A stretch of DNA of 64,000 bases, from NCBI GenBank assembly GCA_022747635.1, contig JAKTNV010000005.1:48575013-48639012 (forward strand). The letters are read 5' to 3'. Numbering within the stretch: position 1 is the stretch's first letter; each line of letters begins with the position of its first letter. The notes beneath the pieces are model-generated. The model had not been told where the DNA came from, made no database searches, and worked only from the letters and a program-made list of their open reading frames with translations. Positions 12,429-27,000 of this stretch are shown here, piece after piece. A program made the position numbers and the translations under genes. This stretch comes from Hetaerina americana (lineage: Eukaryota; Arthropoda; Insecta; Odonata; Calopterygidae).

Positions 12429-12534
12429 ATCTATAACTTACCCACTGTAGGAAACGGCCAAAATAATCTAAAATATAAATATGGTTTGGTCAAATGCTGA
12501 ATTTCTAACTGTACACTGTCATACCCACAGTAAT

Positions 12535-12795
12535 CATTCCTCTCGCCGACTTGACAGGATAGGGTAGAGCTAACATTTACAAAGCCCCAAGGAATGCGAA
12601 GTTCATAAATAAATGGAAAGGGGAGTCAGTTACAATGCCTGTGTTGTCGGTGGTTTCCCAAGAAGATTTGTTACTCAAATGATAACACAGCTCTGGGAGA
12701 GCTGAGGTTGCCCTGAAGACCCACCCGCAATCGAACCTATACCCTTTGGACAGTAGGATAAAATGTTCCATCCACTGAATTACCATGCTCTCTGT
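12535..12795 (-). mobile_element. tRNA-derived SINE
   Basis: On the minus strand the head (12792-12718) resembles a tRNA gene. An A-box-like TGGTAATTCAGTGG is followed about 40 bases later by a B-box-like GGTTCGATTGC, and the segment ends GGGTGGGTC. A non-tRNA body of about 170 bp follows. These internal RNA polymerase III promoter boxes, with an unrelated body behind them, define a tRNA-derived SINE. I could not identify clear flanking duplications, so the downstream limit is approximate. The 69-codon minus frame here is not a gene. Confidence 0.65.
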
Positions 12796-14470
12796 ACCTT
12801 CTCAATTATCTCTGTCAATGTGAATAATATTTATCATGTGAGGTAGTATTTTAATATACATTAGCGGACGAATCAGTTAAAACTAAAAACTACTGTCTTT
12901 GTATCTACCGGAATTCTTTGAATTTGTCAATAGAGATGTGGCAAAATGTAAATATTTTCCAAGTATTGCTTCCACTTAATTTCTCATTTGTCTCTCTCCC
13001 AAATTCCATACAGCCATAAAAATAGTCAGCTAGTGACTTTCAGCTAAAAATAATAAATATTAAAAAATAACTATTAAGTAAAAAATTGGCAAATTGCACA
13101 TGCAGCTCGCAAGATCGTCGAAATACTCAATACACTCGTTGACTCGTCGCTTCTCTGTGCAGTTGAAACCACCTCCAGGCCCAATATTTTAAGCAAATTG
13201 ACGGCTCCTATTAAATGAAATTGACTGCAATGACTCAGGAAACGAACGATCGTCCGCAATCTGTATGAAAATAGGATTCACCTGTTACACGGTTCAGGTG
13301 TCTTTCATGGAGATCGGAATCTTTCGTTTCCTTTCCCCTCGATGTCAATTTCCTCCCTCAAGATATATACCTTTTACACAAATGATGTATTTGGTAACGA
13401 TCAAAAGTATTTTTAGCAATCTTTGGAGGAGAAGTTAGTAACATCGATGAAAATCTTTCTTCATCGCGACATATTTTATTAAACCAGGAAAAATTCTTGA
13501 CCCTGGATAAAATTTCCTGAACATTCCATGATTCTTCGAAGTTTCTACGAAATATCTTGATCTTTTCCAGGTTTTCTTGTTCCTGGTAAACTTTAAGAAA
13601 ATTATTTTTATGTATTAATGGTGACAGTTCTTTTTGTATGCAAACGGATCGGTGTCGCGTGAAAAGGCCTCAGAAATAAAATGGAGATATAAGGATAAAA
13701 GTACTTGCAGTTAACGTGCCCATTACCATTCAACTAGAGAAAATTTGCTTGAAAACTTTTCAAAATTAAGTTTTTAAGGTATTATTTCCTAAAATAATAA
13801 AATATATAATATACAATCAAATTTTGAAAAATATTTTGTATTTCAATCGAGTTTAAATTTCAAAGAAATAAATAAATTCTCAATCATCAAAAACATGAGC
13901 AAACACCCATAAATCAAATAGTTATTGAGCATATCAAGGGTTTGGGTATTAGGGGAAAAATAGTGTATAAACCAATCCCATAACTACTTTTCAGCACATC
14001 TACATTTAATTTTTACCGAAGCATATCAGGTCCTGGAAAATTAGTTGAAGTCAATTCTAATAAATGTATTCAAACAGAGTTATTCCAACTGAATATAAGC
14101 AAAAAATATAAGAACAAAGAGCAAGAAATACCATCGGTCTATTTTTCATCACGAACCGCTAGCATTTTTTAGAGAGGACATGAACGCTAGTTGGCTTCCA
14201 CGAAAAAAATACGAAATTCACGAACACCCTTAGATATCCACCCTGATATCTTTGGGAAAATTGCAGTAATTCTCATGAATTATGCACCAAAAGACCACCA
14301 CGATTTTGAGAGCTGACCTGAAAAAGCTGGAGGAAGACGAGGCATAACGCAGGCTAGCCGATCTACCCCCGAAGATTGAATATTTTCGACCCAGAAGCGA
14401 TCACTAGCCTTTTACTTCTCTTGTCACGGATCTTACAGCTCTTGAATGGGCGTACGGCAAGCTTTGATGG
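12796..14470. other. AT-rich, no gene recognised
   Basis: Only short frames occur. Around 13485-13605 the words CCAGG and CCTGG recur in both orientations (imperfect inverted similarity), probably from an old palindromic repeat. No known family could be assigned. Confidence 0.45.
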
Positions 14471-14479
14471 AAAGGGTAG

Positions 14480-15080
14480 CACGATGGAGGAAGGAGCCTT
14501 CCGAGAGAGTGAAATGGATGATGAAGGACGGGGAGCAGAAGGGTTAGGGGTGCGGTAACGGATGGAAGGGGGCAGACTAGAAGTCATTTCTAAACCCTAA
14601 ACCGAGTGTTGGGATGCGAATGGGGGGGGGTGAGATGAAAGAGAAGGAGAGAGAGAAGGGGAGGGAGGGTGGGAGGCAGGAGGTTTAAGTGGATTGTCCG
14701 GTGAAATATTTAAGGTGCCATTACTAAAGCAAGTAGTCGTTTCCAGGAGACAGATAGAAGGTTAGAGATGGCGTAAGGGGTACTGATGCGAGAGGGAGGG
14801 GAGGGAAAGGGTATTGGGGGCGGGACCACCAGAGGAATTGGGATGTGAGAGAGGTGTGGAGGGAAGATGGGTTGAGAGGTGGAGGCATGCAGTGAGGGAG
14901 AGGGAGTGATTCTGATGGTGTAGTAGTCGGTTTCAGTGAGTCTGAACGTGCAGAAGGGAGGAGGCGGAGACGGGTGGGAAGGCATCAGGTGATGGGAGTG
15001 TGCTCGGAGAGGTGTCGGAGGAGGAGGGTCTTGGAGACGGGGGTGAGTTTGTGAATCGGCGATGGGGATGGTAGTTTCGG
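14480..15080 (+). other. Purine-rich island (plus strand)
   Basis: Strongly G/A-rich on the plus strand, with GGGGGGGG near 14622 and many GGAGGG/GAGAG words. The minus-strand frames of 137 and 68 codons, rich in Pro/Ser/His, exist because a pyrimidine-rich strand has few stop codons. GC content then stays locally raised to about 15440. There is no recognisable protein or RNA. Confidence 0.6.
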
Positions 15081-16165
<1,085 letters not shown>

Positions 16166-17585
16166 GTATGCATGCATGTAATTATAAATGTAATAACTGA
16201 TATAATATGCATACGATGATGGGTTAAATGGAATTAGGGACCACTAGGTCTCAAATTCGCCCAAATAAAGATCTCTATCTACCTATCTACTCGAACTCGA
16301 ACGATTTCCTACAATAAATTGGTATACTCAAAATTCATTGCTCCTGAGCAAAGATTCAACATTTTCACCATAGGTTCTTCGATGTAAATTTGAAAAAATT
16401 TCTTGATAACAAGTTATCCTTATGTAGCACACGCTGCATGAGCCCAAGATGTATCCAAACGGACGGTAGGTTACCTAAAGAATGCAAACGAAGGTGACCA
16501 TCAGCGATATCGTCATTGAATTTTTTGCCAACAATTACTAACAATTGAACTGCATTCTCAGGAATAATTTATAGCTTTATAATTTTTCAAAATTTGGTCA
16601 CGTATATCTTGGACTGATAAGATGATATGAAATAAATGATCATATGACGGTGGTGTTTGGAAGCAAAAATCAAATCCCCAATTAAGTTTTGTAAGGTACA
16701 CGCAAAAGTCATTATATTTTTAAGATGAGTTATCAAATTAAATTAATTGACGTTAATTAGCAATTTTAGTGCCGTATGGTTTAATAGATGGTCCTGGAGT
16801 GTTAAATAGATATTTACTGAGTAAGACTCAATCCTATGGTTTTCTAGTGAACATTACACTGTCAGCATTTTCATAACGTTATTAGCTATCAATATCGTCA
16901 CATAAAGAAATTGTTCGGTCATACTGTAAACCGACAATGAAAGAATTCAATAATAACACTGGGATTCTGTCGCAGCTGATGCTTAAACTAGCATAAGCTA
17001 ATTTATGATCTGTTATAACGTAAAAATTATGTAATGATAACACTTTTCACGAGAGATTGATTTATTACATGACCCTGTCTAATTTAATTACATATTTGTG
17101 TGGTATTTGTGATAAATTATAATTTAGTTAAAGAGAGAATTAAGTGGCTGATGGAAAAAAGTGGATTAGATGCATATTTTAAACACAGATAGGAGCGTAA
17201 TTCGCTGTTTTTAATGCTCAGAATTGATTAGAGTCGTAACACCAAAAATATTTATGAGGGAGAAAATTATACATAAATAAAAGATAATTTTAACGGTGAG
17301 TGCTCAAAATGCAGTTGATGACAACATCAAGACAAGAAGACACTCTGGAACAGGAGGGCATGACGAAGGTAACATGGGTTTAAAATCAAAACTATATGCG
17401 TCACAACTAATAGACCTAACTTTCAAAGTAAAATGATATCTTGTTTTTAGAAATAAGTAGTTCAGGCCCGAAACATCTACGTATATTTCCAACGGAGTGA
17501 TCATTAACGTATGTCATGGGAGTGAGTTTCAGTTTTAATGCCATTAAATATCATAATTTCTCTGTCTTTGAAACCAGTCTCATGT
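16166..17585. other. AT-rich, no gene seen
   Basis: No supportable reading frame, tRNA-like box or repeat family. Confidence 0.5.
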
Positions 17586-18330
17586 TTACCGTAAGCTTCG
17601 TCTATTTGTAGACGATGCAGTGATTTATAGAAAAATTTCCAGCCATGAAGTTAGTGTATTATTAACTAACAACTTAAATGCAATCCAAAATTGGTGCGAT
17701 AGATGAGAGGTAGAATTTAATTTGAAAAATTGTTCTCCGATAAATTTTTGGAGGAAAGTAGTTCACCCAAAAACACACCCCATAAAAACAAAACCTACCT
17801 ACCGAAAACACATTCGTAAAATTTTGCGGAATAATAAATAAAAGTTATGATTCATAAAATGTATACTTGGGAATAGTAATGAGAGGGTCAAGGAACTTTG
17901 TTATTTCACGTTACCTAGGCCCCGCCTACAGTATGCTGCGGTTGCTCGGGATCTTCACGAGGTAGGGTTAATTTTGGAACAAGTTCGAGTGCAACTTAAA
18001 GCAGCTATATTCGTGAAACGTTGTTATGAACAAGGCTACAACATCACGACAATATTGAAAGGATTAAGATGAGAGCCACTAGTTTACCGTAGGTTGAAAT
18101 TCAGGTTAAATTAACTACGTGAATTTGAGGCAGGTTACTTATTTGAGGATGTTAAAGGTAAATTACAGGCCCAGTCTTACTATGGTAGCTAAGACCACGT
18201 ACTTATATCAGGGAGATAAAAAGTAGAATGAATAAATTTAAAAAGTCGTTTTTTTCTCGAACCATTAGAGATCAAAATAGATATGATAGCAATCGCGTAG
18301 GAGATAATTAGCATTGGCAAAGTATATATT
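17586..18330 (+). pseudogene. Decayed LINE reverse transcriptase fragment (second jockey-superfamily lineage)
   Basis: Conceptual translation gives the RT catalytic neighbourhood 'LRLFVDDAVIYRKIS' (FVDD at 17605-17616, where relatives usually have FADD) and then 'NAIQNWCDR'. A degenerate gap follows. The C-terminal region is recognisable as 'NSNERVKELCYF' (about 17876), a degraded 'RPRLQYAAVARDLHEVG', then 'REFEAGYLFEDVKGKLQA' and 'YYGS'. This order and the final domain match jockey/L2-type non-LTR RTs but differ clearly from the LINE at 3.9-5.6 kb. Stops and frame changes are scattered throughout. Part of the thumb region between FVDD and NSNERVK is missing. Both ends are approximate. Confidence 0.8.
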
Positions 18331-21300
18331 TTTTCGATATCCTGCATGTTTTTTAAATTTAAAAGGCCATTTTTTTACTTTTTTCCCACATGGTGTGAAT
18401 ATAGGTATCCTGTTATTGAATAATGATGCGTGTTAGAATATTCTCTCATTGATTTTGATCCAGTGAATGATCAAGCTAATATTTGAGTAGAGTTATTATG
18501 ATTGGGATTTTGAATGCCATGCATGGCCGGTAACCTAACATTTTCCATCACACGCCCTTCCGGCCGCTTGCGGGGCATTATTTAGATGTAGGTGCTTAAA
18601 AATATTGCGAGGTAATAATTTGAATTTAAAATTTCCGCATTCCTGCGATTTTCTTTTAAGATTTGGCTACGAAACGAAGTCAAGATTGAACGCTATGATA
18701 AATTGCGAACAATTTAAAACTAATAAGTAAAGATGAAAAGTTCTATGCTGAAAGATTTCCTTTCATTCGGACTAAACTGAAAGACATCACAAAGAAATTC
18801 AAAAAATCCAATCATTTCCAATCAAACATTGAAACGGCAATTTCTTTTTTTTCACGTGTGAGGGGATAGACATGAGAATTACCCGTGGATAAATTTTATC
18901 AATTTTGTAAATATTTTTTTTATTATTTTTAGGAAGATATCGGTCACCGTGATTATATGATGAATGAGTCAAGATAATAATTTCTGAAACATTATAAATT
19001 TTTAAAAACTATGAATGGAACGGAACTCTCGGTGTTGGATCCAGGAATAGTGGAGTTATTTCGTTAGCGCTTTGAATGTTTTTACTATGTCCATAGGCTG
19101 ATGGAATTCTCTTCGAATATCATTACAATAAGAAAATTTGTTCTGCTCTTGTTTGCAAAATGACGCTGTTTAAATTAAAATTTCAATATCCTTTATGGCT
19201 CCTGTAAACACACCGATGCTTAATTAATTACGCGTATATATAATAAATTAGTACGAGCAATAGATTCTTAATATGGTCCTCTCCGATCTGCTTTAATGTG
19301 CCCAGGCTAACATCCTGGGGACGAAACTGAACAAGTGAATCATCACCATCGGTGCGTATGAATATTTGATGGGATATTTGATGGAACAGGAAATACAAAT
19401 TGACGGAAAAATAACGAGGCAGGAGGATTTATTAAGGTGAATACATAAACGTGAATCTCGCTACACATGCCTGGGTGCTGCGGTATGCATTAGGGCCGGA
19501 GTCCAAACTGCGGACATTTGGTTTATGGGTGGGTCACTTTGGATCGTTCTGCACCAAAGCTGTAACAAGCACAATGCTACCCGGAATAGAGGTTGCCTAC
19601 TATATATGTTATAAGGCTTTTTCATTCAATGTAAAACCACCCGAATTTTTTAAATTCTTTGCACGTTAATACATACAGTATTGATTATTTCCAAATATCC
19701 GAAAATGTTTTCTAGACAGAAGAAATAAAAATGGAATGGTATACTGCTGGTATTATACTCCAAACCGATAGAAAAAAACTAACAATATGACTGTCAATAT
19801 ATTACTGCCAATTGTTTCTTCTGTGATCGATTTGCCTACTGGATTTGATCGTAAGGACGCCAGTATTTCCATGCCAATAATGCCCCTTATTAGTTTGATT
19901 GCAAAGATTTAACATAGTTCCAACAGTTTGAATTTAAGGGCGTATTTATAAAGGAATTGATTATAAAATTCAATAGATGTATTTGAATAAGATTAGCATT
20001 CCGTTTTTCAAATTCTAACGCTTATGGACCGCACGACTGGATGTATGTACAAATTACGATGAAGAAATTAATGAAAGATACCTTTTGACAATTAAAATAT
20101 GAAATAGGGAGATTATGATCACATCTAACAACGATTTAAATTAATTCATTTTCTCTTTACGGCAACACTGAACTAAAATAATCCACAAATGAACCAAAAA
20201 GCCATGCATCTATATTTACTATGGATGAAAGTGGATGGAAGCAGAGCTAGACGGCAATGGTAGATTGGAGGTGCTATTCAAGAGGTTCAAACGGCATCAG
20301 CTTCAAATATGCGCCAACTCACAACTCATCACTTCAATATGCCAAGTTTGGAGAGAGATTTTAGGAAAAAATTTAAAAGAAAATTAAAATAAAACGTGCC
20401 ATAGGGTTGTAATAGTGGAGAAAGAGAGAGAGATGTGATTTTACGTGGTAAATTAGTGATTTTTATGCGAAGGAAAGTCAAGGGAATTTGTGCATTACTC
20501 AACGGAGAAGTATGAGTAGAGGCTGAAGGCTGGTTACGTTTTGTGAAGGACAGGTTAGCAAGGAAGCTGAGTTAGCAGGTGAGGCTTGAGGGCTTGAGGA
20601 AAATGGGAGGGGGACGGAATGATAGGTAATGCTTTACATCCTCTTCATCTCATTCCATAATGGACTGAGGTATCTGAGGGTCGGTTAATCTTAGAATGTC
20701 ACTTAAGTAGGAGGGGTGTTTGAAAGAAATCTGTGGACAGAGTGTCAGAAGAGGAGAGGTAAGTACTTTCAGTTGAATAGGTACTCACGTTCATCACACA
20801 TTTAAGTTTGTGATTTTGGTTATGCAAAGGTTAAAAATGTCAGGTGGGAAACTGGGGAGCATTTTTCTATAGAGTCTAATTAATTGCGAGAGTTGTTGCA
20901 AATTCAGGGTCCTCTGACGATGAGAGAAGTAAAAAATCAAGCTTGCAGCTTTATTTTAAGCTTCACAATATGGGATCCAAAATTTTAAATAAAAAGAGGA
21001 AAAGAGGAGTTTGTAAAGTAACAACTAAATTTAACGAGAAGGATGCATTTACCTCGAAGAGAATTTAGGGGATTTTGGCTATGGACCGAATGAATAAATA
21101 TGTTGCTAATATCCTGCAAAATCAGATAGGTCATTTAGGATATAGCGATAAGAAGAAAAGAACTAAAATTGGAAAATTACGAAAGCTGTCTCATTATAGT
21201 GCTCATGGTAGCTCTTTTCCTTGTAGCAAGAAATCACTTACAAAAATAAAATGCCCTTTTTCATTTAAATTTGGAGAGATTGATTATAAACTCTATGGAG

Positions 21301-22540
21301 TGTGTGAGGCGCTGATATAGCTCGCTCAAAAGGAGGCCAATTCTTCGTTATGTGTGATATGAGGTGGCCACAAATACGTTGGATCTAGGTATGAATAAAG
21401 TTAGAATGCAAGTGGCCATATATAAGTGACCCTGAATCAAGGAGGCATGAAAATGTTCCAAGGGTATGTAATAACAATAGTCTACGAGGGCTGAAATGAT
21501 ATTTTTAGTGAAAAATGAAATAAGACAAAATTAAATGTTTGAATAATACACAGCGGATAACATTTTGGATTTTTTGGGTGAAGAAACAGAAATGACTCAT
21601 TTAAAAAGGGCTTTGTTGCACCCAAATTGGCTCAAAAACACATGAATTTCTTTTAAAATAGTATTCTTGGACCTTAAGTGGGATAATAACTGCAGAAGTT
21701 TTCTTTCAACTGACAAAGCCTTTAAAAAGTTTTATTCACCGAGTGGAGGAATACAAATGAGAATCAATTGTCTCCCTTTGTAATGTTATGTTTACAGTTG
21801 CAGTATTGCTCCTCAAGAGCACTGCGTTTTTATTATGATGGTTTACTTTTGAGTTGGAGATATTTCAAGTACTATTAGAAAAAATAAAACTAACGGACAT
21901 TTCTGATGGGTGAGTTTGAGGAAAAAATCTATGCCCGTGTTTGATAGAAGGATGGATTCCGCCATGAGCAGAAGTGTTGGGATAGCCATTTAAAGTGCTA
22001 TTATTAAAAAAAAACTTGCCACATAACCTGAGATAATTTTTTATATCATTTGAAAGGTGTTAGCGGTTACCCTTGAGAGGTAGCAGGAGGAGAAAGGGAA
22101 GACACATGGAATTGGTATTTTCATCTTTTTTCATGAGAAAAATATATAAAAATAAATACTTAAAGGAATATTAAGATTTCCGTGGTGACCTTATGTTCTC
22201 ATTTGCTAAATGAAACTGAATCAAACATAGTTTATGATTTTTCCCTGATTCAAAGATGCTACTTTAATGTTTTTCTCTGTTTATACCAAGTATCTTGAAG
22301 CAAAACCATGCTAAATGGTGACAATACTAGACTAATTTCATTACTTTGTTGCTAACGCATATGCATATTCACATATCTATTTTAATAATCATACATTAAA
22401 ACGCAGATGTAGTACAGCACACTTCCCAAGATACCTTAATAACGGTTTGCATCGGAAAATGAATATGTGCAAACATATTTTTGGCGTGAAGAACCAAACC
22501 TGGTTCTCCCTAAGTACTGGAAAGTTAGACGAAGAAATAA
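18331..22540. other. AT-rich, no gene recognised
   Basis: Short frames such as plus 19451-19669 (72 codons) and plus 21075-21320 (81 codons) show no motif I know. A donor-like GAGAG|GTAAGTAC sits at about 20760 on the plus strand after a purine-rich stretch, but no coding exon can be tied to it. No repeats were assigned. Confidence 0.4.
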
Positions 22541-22559
22541 ACAAAGAAAACCCTTTCTC

Positions 22560-23310
22560 CCTTCTGGTTTTGGATTCGGAGACTGAAAGCGGAAGGGGAG
22601 AAGAAACCAAGCCAAAGTTTGGGGAGGTAGGACGAGGAGTAGGTACTGGAGAGGTGAAGGGGAAGGGAAAAAAATTATAAAATAAAAGGAAAGGGTGAGG
22701 AGCGCAGAGGAGAGAGTCGGGGAAAAAGGCACGGAAGAGTACAAAGGAAGGGAGAAAGTAGGCAAAGGCGAATTGGGAAGAGGAAGATAGAAAGAGAAGG
22801 AACGAGGGGTAATAACGAACAAATAGAAAAAGGGCGAGAGAGAGAGGCGGGGGGAAGTTAGAGCAGAGTGTGGGTTGGGGACGAGATGGAAAGGGCGGGA
22901 GGTCGAGACTTTGAGGGAGAGAGAGAGGAAAAAAACACCGGGGCGAATGAGCAAAAGGAGCGAATAAAATTAAAGCAGGCTCACCGCGTTTAATTAAATA
23001 TTCAGAGAAATTCCAAAAGGAAACCCATTTTTGTCGTGGAAATAAAATATAACCCGGCTGCTCGTTAATCAGGGGGTCGGGAAGGGAGGAAGAGGTGCGG
23101 CATGTTCCCTCGAATGAAAGCAGGTCGAAGGAAAAAAAACGAGCTAAAGGTGAGGGGTTGGGAGGAGGAGGAGTGAAATGAGAGAGAGATGAAGGGGGTA
23201 GGAGTTGGGTGGTGGAGGTCGCACGGAGGATTTGGGAGAATGTGACGACAAATGTGGAGGTCGAGGCGGCGAAGGAGGGGACGATGGGATAAGCAGGCAA
23301 AGATTGGAAG
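22560..23310 (+). other. Purine-rich island (plus strand)
   Basis: About 750 bp of G/A-rich plus strand, with GGAAGGG and GAGAGAG words. The 303-codon minus frame (22389-23300), rich in Pro, Ser, Phe and Leu, and the 172-codon frame overlapping it are explained by stop-codon depletion on a pyrimidine-rich strand. There is no domain, no signal peptide I would defend, and no codon pattern distinct from the composition. Confidence 0.65.
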
Positions 23311-23575
23311 GAAAGTGCTCGCTGATTGGCTTAACCACTTGAGAGAAGGGTGGACAGCGGCGGCTACAAAGGGGGGGATGACGGCGAGACGCGTGCTCGG
23401 TGCGAGGATTCCGTTAATCCTCGGGGGAAAAACAAACGTGAAAGTGGATCGTCGGAGGGAGAGGGAAGAAAAAACAGGGGAATGGGATCTACTTGGAGAA
23501 GGAGTAAGGTTAGCACGCGTGCATGATGGGTGATCGACAAGCCCCGCCCTTATATTTTTATAGTCTAATTTATCA
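23311..23575 (+). promoter_or_regulatory. CpG-rich patch with GC-box-like and TATA-like words (weak promoter candidate)
   Basis: CpG dinucleotides are frequent (GACGGCGAGACGCG, GCACGCGTGC). The patch ends with CCCCGCCC followed by TTATATTTTTATAG at about 23543-23565. A GC-box followed by an AT box could be promoter-like, but the surrounding AT-rich genome makes TATA-like words common. No downstream exon is recognisable. Confidence 0.15.
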
Positions 23576-23799
23576 CGGCCGTTTTAAATTACTCCTCGAC
23601 CCTTTCACGTTTTCCTAGACTAAGGAATTCCGGACTCTTTGGAGAATGATTTGTGATCGATCAATGAATGTCTCAACCTCACCGAGACATGTACGTAATA
23701 AATTTGGAATCATAAGATTGCATGCCAAAGTGCCACAGAATGTCACGCTTTCGTCATTGTGTTAAATAAAACTCATTTTAAGGCGTGCTAATGGAAGAG

Positions 23800-24060
23800 T
23801 GATAATGAAGTTCGGAGTTTAGTGAGAAGGTCGTGGGTTCGAGTCTTCTACTAATCGACTTTATCTGGCTTTTTGTTGGCGGCGGGGTAATGTCCACGCC
23901 TGCTAACCCGGAGGTCGTGGGTTCGATTCCAGGATAGCTGGATTTTCCTCCATCTACGGCTTGGATGTTTGAAAATGTCTTTAATGTATCAATAGAGGTT
24001 TGGTGGAAAAAGAGATACTAAATCCTCATTCTCGCCCCACTAAAGTCTTCGCATAAATAA
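23800..24060 (+). mobile_element. tRNA-derived SINE fragment with two B-boxes
   Basis: Two B-box-like words, GGGTTCGAGTC (about 23837) and GGGTTCGATTCC (about 23919), lie roughly 80 bp apart. Each follows GGTCGTGGGTTCGA. The second unit reads 'ggtaatgtccacgcctgctaacccggaggtcgtgggttcgattcc', printed here only as a known SINE-like layout, and continues into a non-tRNA body to about 24040. A-boxes are degraded. Two similar heads in a row suggest a dimeric SINE or one insertion into another. Confidence 0.55.
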
Positions 24061-27000
24061 ATTAACAGAAACCGTTTTATGAGATAAGAAAAACTGTAAG
24101 AAAGTTCCGGTGTATCGCTTAATAGATTTATATAAATGCAATTGTTAAACCATTCTGTTAAAACCAAACAATATATTAGAGTGGCTCAACTACTTACCGT
24201 ATTCTTTTGTACAGTTATAATAAACCTCTGCTAGGCTAAATATTAAAGAGTCAAGCTATTTCCCAGTAGTTAACAATTATTCCTTATATGAAACAACTTC
24301 TATTAAGTGCAAAACGTTTTTAGGAATGTAGCTGAGAAAATTTCTTATTTGTTCCATTGTTAATTAATTTCGACCGCGTTTCATGGAACACAAATTCCAT
24401 TCAAAGATTTAGGGTGAAATTTCTTATCGAAAAATAATATCACTTTCATAAAAAAAGCAATTTGAGAGAAAAAAATGAATGCTAAAAATATAATGACGAT
24501 CCATTTATACTAAAATATTTTTTTAGGGAACTTCTTTTAGAGGCGAGCATTTTTCATCCGGCAATCTTCAAATATTATGAATGGCAAATGGAGGGTGTAC
24601 CCAGAAGAGTGAAAGTGAAGTAAAAGCATTATTTGTAAACAAAAATAATAAGTTAATGATAATATACTAACAATTCCTTACAGAGTCAGTCCTGCGAATG
24701 GAATATTTAGCTATAAATATCTTACAGTGCATGATACTTTCAGCCTCAATAATCCTTCAGAATCGAATCTCGCATGAATTTTTTGTTACCTTATTCGCGG
24801 GAGATTCGCCAACAATATGAATATTATGAATTTTTCTCCCTTAGCAATTTAAAAGTACTTAATTTATTTACCATAAAAATAACTTTTTATTTATTATACT
24901 GATATTTTCGTAAAGTTTGGGGTTTCAACAGATTATAATTGGCCTCAATGGTAGGAATGCTGGTTAAGATTACGTATGTCAACTCAAATATCCGCATAGA
25001 GTCTGAGGTTATAAAATAATCATCTACAAAATTAATAATATGGTGCAGGAAATATTAAACACAAAACTACAATGAAAATTGGAATTAGCTTCAAAATCTA
25101 CATGATTACTATGACATTAAATGTGAGCACGAAGTCAGATTTACGTATTCCTGTTTTTGCCCACAATCAGTTTGTAGCTAATTCCATACCATAAAGCGTT
25201 GCAAAAAACTTTTAAATTCTCTTGACATTTTGATCAAACTTGACGATTATTTTTATTTAAAGCTAGTGGTTTGGACAAAGTTCAAAAGAATTACCATAGA
25301 ACCGTAAACAACAATTAAATTAGTTAAGTTAAAGAAAAAATGACCTTAAAAGAACCTTTAGCCTATCGGTAAAATTAGAAGATGCAATTGCTTTACCCTA
25401 TTTCTTCTTATCAATGCATTAGCGTATAAAATTATGCTAAGTTTATAGTTACACGCCATATCGCAGCATGAGTCTCAGGAGGTAAATGTTATGATTGCTT
25501 AACATATAAGAGGTTTTGATTCGAACATATAACGAGGAAAGTGATGCGGTAATTAAGTACTTTTGCCAGCTAAAGCTACCCTCTCACTGTTGATACATCA
25601 CTGATTACAGTTTCATTCCTACTCTTTCCAATTGCACCTTAACTGTTTCTTTAAATAAATACTCAATTCATTCAGCATGGCAACACAGTAATTAATTTAT
25701 TCAGCATGGTAACATCGCTATGCTGGCCATTCTGGAGACAAATTGAAACTTTTTTAATTGTCTTATAACAGTGCATAACATTGAAATAAAAGTTATGGGT
25801 GATAACGTCTAACTAAATTAAATGAAAAGTTATTTGGCAGTAAGATACATTCGAGGATAGATCCTTCACTGAAATCCTAGAAAAAGATTGGTTTGGATTG
25901 AGAAAGGCGATGGGTATTCATGATGAATTTCCATAATGAAGTAATTAGTGGTAAGGAACAGAGATAATTTACAACAAAGATGTATTTTTATGCTTCCTGG
26001 AGTATTTGATGGAGCATTTTATGAAGCGAACTGAGCACAATTTATGAATATTAAAAAAGATAGAAATTGATAAGACATAGACGATTTATCCGGAACCTGT
26101 ACATGTATCAGAAATCACCAGTGTGGATACCGAATGCAGAGTCCGGATGGGCTAGTTTGCGAAGCTTAAAATCCAACATAATACGACAAGGTTTTTATTT
26201 TCACCCTTTGAACATTTTTTATTCAATATATGAGTTATATAAATAATCAAGCGTTAGCCAGTGGGCATTGTATTACATTACTACTTAGCGTATCTCGGAC
26301 CAAGAATGATAGACAAAGGATGGTAATTTACTCCAACAAAACGAAGGTAATATAATTCTTAAGATTAAGGAAGGCATTATAATTGATAGATTTCATTAAT
26401 TATGAAAAATCAGACAAAATAATCCGAATGTACACGAAATATCCAATAAATACGCATTTTGGGGGACTTAAACTTGAGGAAGGTAGAACAAGAAAGGAGC
26501 ATGTAAAAATAAGATTATAAAATAACATAAGTTTTTAATAAAACAGAAGTAGGATTTGACGGCAGGCACTCAAATTAGATATGTAAAGAAAACACCAGTG
26601 GAAAATTCAAATGCGACGTGGTTTGAAACGCTTGGAAACTGGATCGCTGTGGCTAAAGTTTCGTCCTAGATAGGAGGATTATGAGTTTAGGCTGTGAGGG
26701 AGGATGGAAAAAATAAAATTTACGGATGAAAAACAAACGATCAAGTTCTAGTTGGAGTAATGGAAGAGAGACGGCTGATGGGATAAATTCAAAGAAATCA
26801 GCACAAGTGAATCCTGGGGTTAATGAAAGGCTGTGGTATGCTGAATACTAATAGTGTGGGGGATGCTGAAAAAGCGAGACAGCGGGAAGAAAAGAATAGG
26901 TATTTTTTAAATTAAATTAAGGAAGGTAGAAAGTATGACAAGTTAAGAATGAGTAACTATAATCTTTAATTTGGGAGTAGTATTACAAGAGCAGTAGCAT

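Noticed and set aside
22389..23300. 303-codon minus-strand open frame
   Set aside because: It lies on the pyrimidine-rich strand of a purine/pyrimidine block, where stop codons are rare by composition. Its product is low-complexity Pro/Ser/Phe/Leu with no domain, and other frames in the block are open too.
25860..26110. Possible RTE C-terminal remnant
   Set aside because: Only scattered residues fit the expected pattern, with several stops. It is not distinguishable from chance.
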